A DNA stretch of 6,469 bases from DASVDK01 sp036562265 [NCBI: Thermodesulfobacteriota bacterium] (GTDB taxonomy: Bacteria > DASVDK01): the NCBI GenBank assembly GCA_036562265.1, contig DATCKS010000380.1, forward strand, positions 1 through 6,469, in the 5' to 3' direction. Within the stretch, counting starts at the first letter, position 1, and each line of letters begins with the position of its first letter. The notes beneath the pieces were generated by a model. It worked only from the letters and a program-made list of their open reading frames with translations. It had not been told where the DNA came from and did not search any database. Below are positions 1 to 5,259 of this stretch, in pieces. A program made the translations under genes and the position numbers.

Positions 1-1
1 C

Positions 2-289
2 GGCGACGCCGTCGACCGGCGTCGCGTCACGCTCGCCGTCGTCCTCCTCTTCGCCTATACCGCGCTCCTCCCGGTCGTCGGCTTCGTGCTTGCCACGCCG
101 ATCTTCCTCGCGGCCTTCATGTGGGTCGGGCGCTACCGGAGGCGCGCGATGGTCGGGCTCTCGGCGGCCGCCGTCACGCTCGCGCTGCTCTCCCTGTTCG
201 TGAAGGTCGTCTACATCCCGCTGCCGCGCGGCCAGGGGCCGTTCCTCGATGCCACCGTGTGGATCTACCACCGGCTGGGGCTCTTCTGA
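2..289 (+). CDS. tctB: TctB-family small membrane subunit of a tripartite tricarboxylate transporter (C-terminal part, cut by left edge)
   Basis: The last 95 residues are present; the frame is open to the left edge, so the true start lies outside the window. TctB is the small, poorly conserved integral membrane subunit of tripartite tricarboxylate transporters (TTT), which import carboxylates and related anions with a periplasmic TctC protein. Visible are a short charged stretch (VDRRR), a hydrophobic block holding one or two membrane spans (about residues 9-40 of the fragment), a basic loop (GRYRRR), and a final span ending in LFVKVVYIPLPRG, which matches the usual TctB ending where a hydrophobic helix runs into a Pro-rich IPLPxG motif. 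The TGA stop overlaps the next start by one base, as is common for tctB-tctA pairs. The assignment rests on this ending plus adjacency to tctA; TctB proteins are too divergent to name on sequence alone. No TctC gene is in the window. Confidence 0.85.
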   Translation, partial: GDAVDRRRVTLAVVLLFAYTALLPVVGFVLATPIFLAAFMWVGRYRRRAMVGLSAAAVTLALLSLFVKVVYIPLPRGQGPFLDATVWIYHRLGLF

Positions 290-1785
290 TGGACGCGGAC
301 CTGCTCGCCGGGCTCGCCGCGGCGCTCGCACCGGTCAACCTCGGCCTGATCGTCCTCGGCCTCACGATCGGGGTCGTGGCCGGCGCGCTGCCCGGCGTGA
401 CGATGCTGAACGCCGTCGTCCTCGTCCTGCCCTTCACGTACCTGATGGGGATCGCCCCGTCGCTGCTCCTCCTGTCGTCCATCTACGCCGGCGGCGTCTT
501 CGGCGGGTCGATCACCGGCATCCTCTTCAACATCCCGGGCGACCCGATGAGCGTGCCGACGACCTGGGAAGGGTACCCGCTGAACCGCCAGGGCCACGTG
601 CGGCTCGCCCTCGGCATGGCGATCATGTCGTCGGCGCTCGGCGGGTTCGCGTCGGCGCTCCTCCTCGCGCTCGCGGCCCCGCCCTTCGCCAGGGTCGCGC
701 TGTCGTTCTCGACCGCCGAGTACTTCGCCGTCGTGCTCTTCGGGATGGCGAGCGTCGTCGTGCTCGGCTCGCGCTCCATCGTCTCGGCGGCCATGGCGCT
801 CTTCGCCGGGATCGTGCTCGGCTCGGTCGGCACCGACTCGCAGTACGGGGTCACGCGCCTCGACTTCGGCGTCACGATCCTGCGCGACGGCATCGACTTC
901 GTCGTCGTGCTGATCGGCCTCTTCGCGGTCGGCGAGATCCTCGACCAGCTTGCCGCCGGCGGCGAGGCGCAGGCGCCGGTCGACGGGCGGGTCGAGGGAC
1001 GCGCGGCGCTCCCGTCGCTCCGGCAGCTCTGGCCCTACCGGTGGTCGCTCCTGCGCGGGACGGCGGTCGGCACGACCATCGGCCTCATCCCCGGCGCCGG
1101 GGCGACCGTGTCCTCGTTCGTGTCGTACGGCGTCGAGCGGCAGTTCGCGCGCGAGCCCGCGCGGTTCGGCAAGGGGTCGCTCGAGGGGCTGACGGCGGCG
1201 GAGAGTTCGGTGAACGCCTCCACCGGCGGCGCGATGATCCCGCTCCTCACGCTCGGCATCCCGGGGAGCGGAGCCACGGCGGTCATGATGGGCGCGTTCC
1301 TGCTGCACGGGGTGCAGCCGGGACCGCTCCTCTTCCGGAACAACGCGCTCGACGTCTACACGATCTTCTCCGGGTTCCTGCTCGCCAACGTGCTCATGAT
1401 CGGGGTCGGCCTCCTCGCGGCGCGCGTCTTCGCCTCGCTCATGCGGATCCCCTCGGGGGGCCTCGGCGCCCTCATCTGCGCGCTCTGCGTCGTCGGCGCC
1501 TTCGCCCTGCGCAACAACATGGCGGACGTCTGGCTCACGATGCTCTTCGGCGTGGCCGGCTTCGTCATGCGGCGCCACGACCTCCCGGTGCCGCCGCTGG
1601 TCCTCGGTCTCATCCTGGGGCCGCTCGGCGAGCAATACTTCCTGACGACCATGGTGAGTCACGCCAACGACCCGACGGTGTTCGTCAGGCGGCCCGTGAG
1701 CGCCGTGCTCGTCGCGCTGTCCGTCGCGCTCCTGGTCTGGCCGCTGCTCGAGCGGCGCCTCGCCGGCCGGCGTTCGGCGTCGTGA
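289..1785 (+). CDS. tctA: TctA-family large membrane subunit of a tripartite tricarboxylate transporter
   Basis: A complete 498-residue protein, the normal TctA length. It forms the main translocation subunit in the inner membrane, working with TctB and a periplasmic TctC binding protein. Family motifs are clear: GALPG at 32-36, YAGGVFGGSITGILFNIPGD at 66-85, GLIPGAGATVSS at 265-276, the AAES..NA..GGAMIPLLTLGIPGSG region at 303-328, and HGVQPGPLLF at 340-349. The PG and IPG loops occur once in each half (P35/P83 and P268/P325), consistent with an internal duplication. About eleven to twelve hydrophobic segments are seen, with a hydrophilic loop at about 222-250. The ATG at 289 overlaps the tctB stop; upstream in-frame starts such as 121 would overlap tctB by 169 bases and encode Arg/Ala-rich non-membrane sequence. 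Only a weak G-rich ribosome site precedes it (277-280), so coupling to tctB is likely. A usually Asn-Asn pair near 309 reads Val-Asn. The substrate could be citrate, another carboxylate or a sulfonate. Confidence 0.95.
   Translation: MDADLLAGLAAALAPVNLGLIVLGLTIGVVAGALPGVTMLNAVVLVLPFTYLMGIAPSLLLLSSIYAGGVFGGSITGILFNIPGDPMSVPTTWEGYPLNRQGHVRLALGMAIMSSALGGFASALLLALAAPPFARVALSFSTAEYFAVVLFGMASVVVLGSRSIVSAAMALFAGIVLGSVGTDSQYGVTRLDFGVTILRDGIDFVVVLIGLFAVGEILDQLAAGGEAQAPVDGRVEGRAALPSLRQLWPYRWSLLRGTAVGTTIGLIPGAGATVSSFVSYGVERQFAREPARFGKGSLEGLTAAESSVNASTGGAMIPLLTLGIPGSGATAVMMGAFLLHGVQPGPLLFRNNALDVYTIFSGFLLANVLMIGVGLLAARVFASLMRIPSGGLGALICALCVVGAFALRNNMADVWLTMLFGVAGFVMRRHDLPVPPLVLGLILGPLGEQYFLTTMVSHANDPTVFVRRPVSAVLVALSVALLVWPLLERRLAGRRSAS
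1761..1772. repeat. 12-bp perfect palindrome at the tctA end
   Basis: CGCCGGCCGGCG reads identically on both strands and sits in the last codons of tctA, ten bases before the GTG start of the TauE-family gene, where a Shine-Dalgarno would be expected. Nothing else marks it as a binding site. In DNA of this composition, short GC palindromes arise often, so it may be only codon usage (Ala-Gly-Arg-Arg). Confidence 0.3.
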
Positions 1786-2540
1786 CCGTGGAGCCTGTGC
1801 TCCTCGCGGCCGTCGCCCTCGTCGGCTTCGCCGTGGGGTTCGTCAAGTCGGCGGTCGGCCTGGGCGGCGGCGCCGTCTCCGTGCCGCTCCTCGCGGCGGT
1901 CCTCGATCCGCGCGTGGCCCTCGGCATCACGGCGCCGATCATGCTCGTCACCGACCTGACGACGCTCCGGGCCCACTGGCGCCGGTGGCACTGGCCCACG
2001 GTGCGCGTCCTCGTCCCCGCCGCCCTGATCGGCGTCGGCATGGGGGCGCTCTTCGTCGCCACGGCCTCGGCGCCGGGGCTGCGGCGCGCGATGGGCGTCG
2101 TGGCGCTCGCCTTCGCGGCCGTGCAGGCACGGCGCTTGCTCGGCACCCCGGGCGGGGCGGCCGTGAACCGGGTCGCGCGGAAGGGGACCTCCCGCGTCCT
2201 CGCGTCGGCCCTGGGCATCGGCGGGGGCGTGGTGAGCATCCTGGCCCACTCCGGAGGGCTCGTCTTCGCCTTCTACCTGTTGCCACGCCTGTCGCGGGCC
2301 GCCTTCGTGGCGTCGCTGGCGATGCTGCTCCTGGTCCTGGACCTGGCGAAGATCCCGCTCCTCGTCTCGGCCGGCGCGCTCACGCTGCGCGACCTCGCCC
2401 TCGGGCTCGCGGCGACGCCGGTCATGATGGCCGGCAGCCGCCTCGGCGAGCGGGTAAACGGCCGCCTGTCGGAGCGCACGTTCCTGTCCCTGGTGACCAC
2501 GGTCGTGTTTGCCACGGGGCTCTGGCTGCTTGTACGATGA
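1782..2540 (+). CDS. TauE/SafE-family membrane protein (putative sulfite or organic-anion exporter)
   Basis: A 252-residue polytopic membrane protein of the family whose studied members are proposed to export sulfite, sulfoacetate or other small anions made during sulfonate breakdown. The length is usual. Two halves repeat: SAVGLGGGAVSVP at 23-35 and SALGIGGGVVSIL at 142-154, each a Gly-rich membrane loop at the start of a helical bundle. Roughly seven to eight hydrophobic segments are seen, with a hydrophilic linker at about 117-138. The GTG at 1782 overlaps the tctA stop (GTGA); another GTG two codons on (1788) is equally possible. No Shine-Dalgarno is visible, so translation probably depends on ribosomes finishing tctA. 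The long open frame reaching back to 249 is a shadow of tctA. Placement between a TTT transporter and a TauABC-like importer supports sulfonate or sulfite metabolism, but many TauE/SafE proteins have no known substrate, so I give no symbol. Confidence 0.88.
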   Translation: MTVEPVLLAAVALVGFAVGFVKSAVGLGGGAVSVPLLAAVLDPRVALGITAPIMLVTDLTTLRAHWRRWHWPTVRVLVPAALIGVGMGALFVATASAPGLRRAMGVVALAFAAVQARRLLGTPGGAAVNRVARKGTSRVLASALGIGGGVVSILAHSGGLVFAFYLLPRLSRAAFVASLAMLLLVLDLAKIPLLVSAGALTLRDLALGLAATPVMMAGSRLGERVNGRLSERTFLSLVTTVVFATGLWLLVR

Positions 2541-2590
2541 ACGGCGGGCCGTCGTTCCGGTCGGTCCCCGGAGACCGTCGCTCCATATGA
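2537..2590 (+). promoter_or_regulatory. 17-codon mini-ORF exactly bridging the TauE-family stop and the permease start
   Basis: This reads MNGGPSFRSVPGDRRSI. Its ATG overlaps the TauE-family stop (ATGA at 2537-2540) and its TGA overlaps the permease start (ATGA at 2587-2590). It leaves no untranslated base between the two genes if ribosomes re-initiate. The peptide resembles nothing I recognise and has no clear Shine-Dalgarno of its own. If real, it is more likely a coupling device than a functional peptide; chance is a serious alternative. Confidence 0.35.
2562..2577 (+). promoter_or_regulatory. Small hairpin covering the permease Shine-Dalgarno
   Basis: CGGTC (2562-2566) can pair with GACCG (2573-2577) across a six-base loop. 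The only purine-rich site before the permease start, GGAG at 2570-2573, lies in the loop and the first paired base of the 3' arm. Its spacing to the ATG at 2587 is long (13 bases). A ribosome translating the mini-ORF through here would open the stem. Five-bp stems are frequent in GC-rich DNA, so this is tentative. Confidence 0.25.
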
Positions 2591-3372
2591 CGACCACGCG
2601 GCGTTCGAGGCGCGTCGAACCGCTGCTCACCGCCCTGACGATCGCCGCGATCCTCGTGGCGTGGTACGTCGTGGCCGAGTGGCGACTCCTGCCGGAGCTG
2701 TTCGTCCCGCACCCGGAGTCGGTCTGGCTCGCCTTCCAGGAGACGCTGACCGACGGGTACCGGGGGCCGACGCTCCTCGCTCACCTGACCGACAGCCTCT
2801 ACCGGGTGCTCGTCGGCTTCGGCCTGGCCGTGGTCACCGCCGTGCCGCTCGGCCTCGCCATCGGCTACTCCACGAAGGTCCAGGCGATCTTCGACCCGAT
2901 CATCGAGTTCTACCGGCCGCTGCCGCCGCTCGCGTACTACACGCTGCTCGTCATCTGGCTCGGCATCGAGAACCCCTCGAAGATCGCGCTCCTCTACCTG
3001 GCCGCGTTCCCCCCGCTCTCGGTGAGCGCCATGGCGGGGGTGCGGGGGGTCTCGGAGGAGCGGATCCAGGGGGCCCGCTCCCTCGGCGCGTCGCGCTGGC
3101 AGGTGTTCCGGTACGTGCTCCTGCCGTCGTGCCTGCCGGACATCTTCACCGGCATGCGGGTCTCGATCGGGTTCACCTATACGACGCTCGTCGCCGCCGA
3201 GATGGTGGCGGCCACGTCGGGGGTCGGCTGGATGGTCCTCGACGCGTCGAAGTTCCTCCGGTCGGACATCATCTTCATGGGCATCATCGTGATGGGACTC
3301 ACCGGCGTGGCGCTCGACCGGGTCATCCGCGTGGCCGAGCGGCGGCTCGTGCCGTGGAAAGGGAAGGCGTGA
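2587..3372 (+). CDS. ABC transporter permease, TauC/SsuC type (taurine/sulfonate importer family)
   Basis: A 261-residue inner-membrane permease of the binding-protein-dependent importer superfamily, working as a dimer with the ATPase encoded at 4439. After a basic N-terminus (TTTRRSRR) there is a first span at about 13-30, then the conserved block DPIIEFYRPLPPLAYYTLLV at 103-122, which strongly resembles TauC. The cytoplasmic EAA loop lies at about 158-180 (ERIQGARSLGAS...VLLP), with the invariant Gly167 and closing Leu-Pro; the EAA triplet itself reads QGA. TLVAAEMVAAT at 200-210 and the end RRLVPWKGK at 252-260 also match TauC-like proteins. I chose the ATG at 2587 because translation from the earlier ATG at 2509 would overlap the TauE-family gene and add residues atypical for a permease N-terminus. 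It overlaps the TGA of the mini-ORF. Taurine is the best-supported ligand class; other sulfonates are possible. Confidence 0.93.
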   Translation: MTTTRRSRRVEPLLTALTIAAILVAWYVVAEWRLLPELFVPHPESVWLAFQETLTDGYRGPTLLAHLTDSLYRVLVGFGLAVVTAVPLGLAIGYSTKVQAIFDPIIEFYRPLPPLAYYTLLVIWLGIENPSKIALLYLAAFPPLSVSAMAGVRGVSEERIQGARSLGASRWQVFRYVLLPSCLPDIFTGMRVSIGFTYTTLVAAEMVAATSGVGWMVLDASKFLRSDIIFMGIIVMGLTGVALDRVIRVAERRLVPWKGKA

Positions 3373-3376
3373 CGGC

Positions 3377-3395
3377 GCGGCGGACGGGCCGCCGC
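3377..3395 (+). promoter_or_regulatory. Perfect 7-bp GC hairpin between the permease and binding-protein genes
   Basis: GCGGCGG (3377-3383) pairs fully with CCGCCGC (3389-3395) around the loop ACGGG. It begins five bases after the permease stop and ends 27 bases before the binding-protein ATG. There is no T-run after it (CCCCA follows), so it is not an ordinary intrinsic terminator. In binding-protein operons, intercistronic hairpins of this kind can block 3' decay and let the binding protein accumulate above the membrane subunits; that role is inferred here. Confidence 0.5.
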
Positions 3396-3407
3396 CCCCA
3401 CGCGAGA

Positions 3408-3414
3408 GGGGAGG
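3408..3414 (+). promoter_or_regulatory. Strong Shine-Dalgarno for the binding-protein gene
   Basis: GGGGAGG, eight bases before the ATG at 3423, is a near-ideal ribosome site. It decides the start in favour of 3423 over the in-frame GTG at 3369. It is clearly stronger than the sites before tctA, the TauE-family gene and the permease, in keeping with high production of a periplasmic binding protein. Confidence 0.8.
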
Positions 3415-3422
3415 TACACCCC

Positions 3423-4427
3423 ATGCAACACTGGCGCTGGTTGGTCGGCATCGCCCTCGCGATCCTCGTTGCCGCCGGGGTCTCGTCGCCGCTCTTCGCC
3501 CAGGCGAAGCCGGAGAAGATCACGATCGCCTACCAGATCATTCCGAACGGGGAGATCATCGCCAAGGCCCTCGGCATGCACGAGAAGGCGCTCGGCGTCG
3601 AGATCGAGTGGCGGCAGTTCGACTCCGGCCGCGACGTGAACACCGCCATGGCGTCGGGCAGCGTCGACATCGGTCTCACCGGCTCGAGCCCGGCCGCCAT
3701 CGGCATCTCGAGCGGCATCCCGTACGAGGTGATCTGGCTCTACGACGTCATCGGCGACAACGAGGCGCTCGTCGTCCGAAAGGGCAAGGGGGTCGAGAAG
3801 GTCGCCGACCTCGCCGGCAAGAAGGTGGCGGCCCCCTTCGGCTCCACCACGCACTACCACCTCCTCGTCGCCTTCAAGGAGTTCGGCCTCGACCCCAAGA
3901 AGGCGACCGTGCTCGACATGCAGCCGCCCGACATGCTGGCCGCCTGGACGCGCGGCGACATCGACGCCGGCTTCGTCTGGGAGCCGACGCTGATCCGGAT
4001 GCTCGAGTCGGGCGGCGAGGTCCTCGTCTCCTCGCGCGCCCTCGCGGAGAAGGGCTACCTCACGGCCGACGTCGCGGTCGTTCGGAAGGACTTCGCCCGG
4101 AAGTACCCCGAGGTCGTCGCCACGTACGTGAAGACCCTCTCGGACGCGGTCAAGCTCTTCCGCGAGAAGCCTCAGGAAGCGGCCAGGGCCGTGGCGAAGG
4201 AATTCGGCATCCCCGAGGCCGAGGCGCTGCGCCAGATGAAGACCATGACGTTCCTCACCGCCGAGGAGCACGTGACGCCGGAGTACCTCGGGGGCGGGGT
4301 CGCCAGGGCCCTCAAGGACGCGGCCGACTTCCTGGTGAGCCAGAGGACCATCCGATCGGCGCCCGACCTGGCCACCTTCCAGAAGGCGGTGGTCTCGAGG
4401 TACGCCGAGATGGCGGTCGATCGGTAG
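3423..4427 (+). CDS. tauA: Periplasmic substrate-binding protein of a taurine-type ABC transporter
   Basis: A 334-residue secreted binding protein that captures substrate in the periplasm and delivers it to the permease. The signal peptide has a short basic start (MQHWRW), hydrophobic core at about 7-20 and a likely signal peptidase I site after LFA26 or AQA28. The mature part matches remembered features of TauA closely: FDSG at 66-69, TGSSPAAI at 86-93, NEALVVRK at 113-120, APFGSTTHYHLL at 137-148, QPPDMLAAWTRGDIDAGFVW at 167-186, and VVRKDFARKYPEVV at 219-232. These surround the cleft between the two lobes in this fold. The ATG at 3423 has a strong ribosome site. An in-frame GTG at 3369, overlapping the permease stop, would add 18 basic residues (VTARRTGRRPHARGEVHP) and is less likely. 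Its position after the permease differs from the tauABC order of E. coli. I am sure of the family; taurine as ligand is probable, not shown. Confidence 0.9.
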   Translation: MQHWRWLVGIALAILVAAGVSSPLFAQAKPEKITIAYQIIPNGEIIAKALGMHEKALGVEIEWRQFDSGRDVNTAMASGSVDIGLTGSSPAAIGISSGIPYEVIWLYDVIGDNEALVVRKGKGVEKVADLAGKKVAAPFGSTTHYHLLVAFKEFGLDPKKATVLDMQPPDMLAAWTRGDIDAGFVWEPTLIRMLESGGEVLVSSRALAEKGYLTADVAVVRKDFARKYPEVVATYVKTLSDAVKLFREKPQEAARAVAKEFGIPEAEALRQMKTMTFLTAEEHVTPEYLGGGVARALKDAADFLVSQRTIRSAPDLATFQKAVVSRYAEMAVDR

Positions 4428-4431
4428 GGAG
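4426..4431 (+). promoter_or_regulatory. Shine-Dalgarno for the ATPase gene, deciding its GTG start
   Basis: AGGGAG begins inside the TAG stop of the binding-protein gene and lies seven bases before the GTG at 4439. This spacing, and the absence of any nearby in-frame ATG, supports GTG as the start. Confidence 0.65.
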
Positions 4432-4438
4432 TCCCGGG

Positions 4439-5224
4439 GTGGCGGACCGGCCCATTCTCGAGGTCGACGACGTCTCGGTCGTCTTCGAGACGAAGGACGG
4501 TCCGGTCACGGCCGTCGCCGGGGCGAGCCTCGCCATGCGGGAGGGGGACTTCGTCTGCGTCGTCGGCCCCTCCGGCTGCGGGAAGACCACGCTCCTCAGA
4601 CTGATCGCCGGCTTCCTGCCCCCGACCTCGGGGCGGGTCCTCATGGACGGCGTGCCCATCACCGAGCCGGACCACGAGCGCGGGGTGGTCTTCCAGCACC
4701 CCGCGCTCTACCCCTGGCTGTCGGTCAGGGACAACGTGGAGTTCGGCCCCAAGATGCGCGGGGTGCCGGCGGCCGAGCGGCGCCGGATCGCGGCCGAGTA
4801 CCTGGAAATGGTCCGGCTCGCCGACTTCGCGGACAAGCCGCCGTATACGCTCTCGGGCGGCATGCAGCAGCGGGTCGCCATCGCCCGCGTCCTCGCGAAC
4901 GACTCGCGGATCCTCCTCATGGACGAGCCGTTCGGCGCCCTCGACGCGCTCACCCGCGAGCACCTGCAGGACGAGCTGCTCAAGATCTGGAAGGCGACGA
5001 GGAAGACCGTCTTCCTCATCACCCACAGCGTCGAGGAGGCGGTCTACCTCGCCACGACGATCATCGTCATGTCGCCCAGACCGGGCCGGATCATCGCCCG
5101 CATCGAGGCCCCCTTCAGCCGGCAGGTCGGCCGGGCCGACAGCCGGTCGGTGAAGGCCTTGCCGGAGTTCGTGGCCATGCGGGAGCGGGTGCTGCGCCTG
5201 ATCTGGGGCGAGGAGGCGGCATGA
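4439..5224 (+). CDS. tauB: ABC transporter ATP-binding protein, TauB/SsuB type
   Basis: A 261-residue cytoplasmic ATPase that powers import through the permease. All motifs are intact: Walker A GPSGCGKTT at 43-51, Q-loop Gln86 in VVFQH, signature LSGGMQQR at 138-145, Walker B RILLMDEP at 157-164, D-loop ALD at 167-169 and switch His196 in LITHSVEEA. The HPALYPWLSVRDNVEFG stretch (87-103) and THSVEEAVYLA are typical of the nitrate/sulfonate/taurine ATPase branch. The C-terminus is short, with no extra regulatory domain. The start is GTG, eleven bases after the binding-protein stop. The open frame upstream to 3608 is Arg/His-rich shadow sequence. The stop (ATGA at 5221-5224) overlaps the start of a second mini-ORF. 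Assignment to an importer ATPase is certain; the tauB name rests on neighbours and branch similarity. Confidence 0.93.
   Translation: MADRPILEVDDVSVVFETKDGPVTAVAGASLAMREGDFVCVVGPSGCGKTTLLRLIAGFLPPTSGRVLMDGVPITEPDHERGVVFQHPALYPWLSVRDNVEFGPKMRGVPAAERRRIAAEYLEMVRLADFADKPPYTLSGGMQQRVAIARVLANDSRILLMDEPFGALDALTREHLQDELLKIWKATRKTVFLITHSVEEAVYLATTIIVMSPRPGRIIARIEAPFSRQVGRADSRSVKALPEFVAMRERVLRLIWGEEAA
5211..5216 (+). promoter_or_regulatory. Consensus AGGAGG inside the end of the ATPase gene
   Basis: A full-consensus Shine-Dalgarno lies four bases before the ATG at 5221, which opens only a 12-codon mini-ORF. It also codes for the Glu-Glu-Ala end of the ATPase, so it may be coding coincidence. It is the best evidence that ribosomes could enter the mini-ORF. 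Confidence 0.4.
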
Positions 5225-5259
5225 GCCGCCCTGCGGATGCACGGGAGGGATCACCATGA
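5221..5259 (+). promoter_or_regulatory. 12-codon mini-ORF exactly bridging the ATPase stop and the amidase start
   Basis: This reads MSRPADAREGSP. Its ATG overlaps the ATPase stop (ATGA at 5221-5224) and its TGA overlaps the amidase start (ATGA at 5256-5259), the same layout as at 2537-2590. Unlike that one, it has a consensus AGGAGG upstream. The amidase Shine-Dalgarno lies within it, so its translation would alter access to that site. The peptide is unrecognised; a coupling or leader role is inferred. Confidence 0.4.
5243..5249 (+). promoter_or_regulatory. Shine-Dalgarno for the amidase gene
   Basis: GGGAGGG lies six bases before the ATG at 5256 and fixes that start. The gene therefore need not rely solely on coupling to the ATPase gene. 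Confidence 0.7.

Noticed and set aside
265-1662. Long open frame on the minus strand opposite tctA
   Set aside because: The translation is low-complexity Arg/Glu/His/Asp-rich sequence with no family motif. It is a by-product of GC-rich codons in the clear tctA gene on the other strand.
121-1785. TctA starting at 121 with a 56-residue extension
   Set aside because: It would overlap tctB by 169 bases, and the extension is Arg/Ala-rich off-frame tctB sequence. The ATG at 289 gives the normal family length.
249-2540. A fusion of an Arg-rich domain with the TauE-family protein in one 763-codon frame
   Set aside because: The part before 1782 is the off-frame reading of tctA. Only the sequence from 1782 on looks like a membrane protein.
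3377-3400. Intrinsic terminator after the permease gene
   Set aside because: The hairpin is followed by CCCCA instead of a T-run, and the importer genes continue directly downstream.
3177-4271. Long open frame on the minus strand opposite the binding-protein gene
   Set aside because: The composition is an antisense shadow. The + strand frame carries a signal peptide and conserved TauA motifs.
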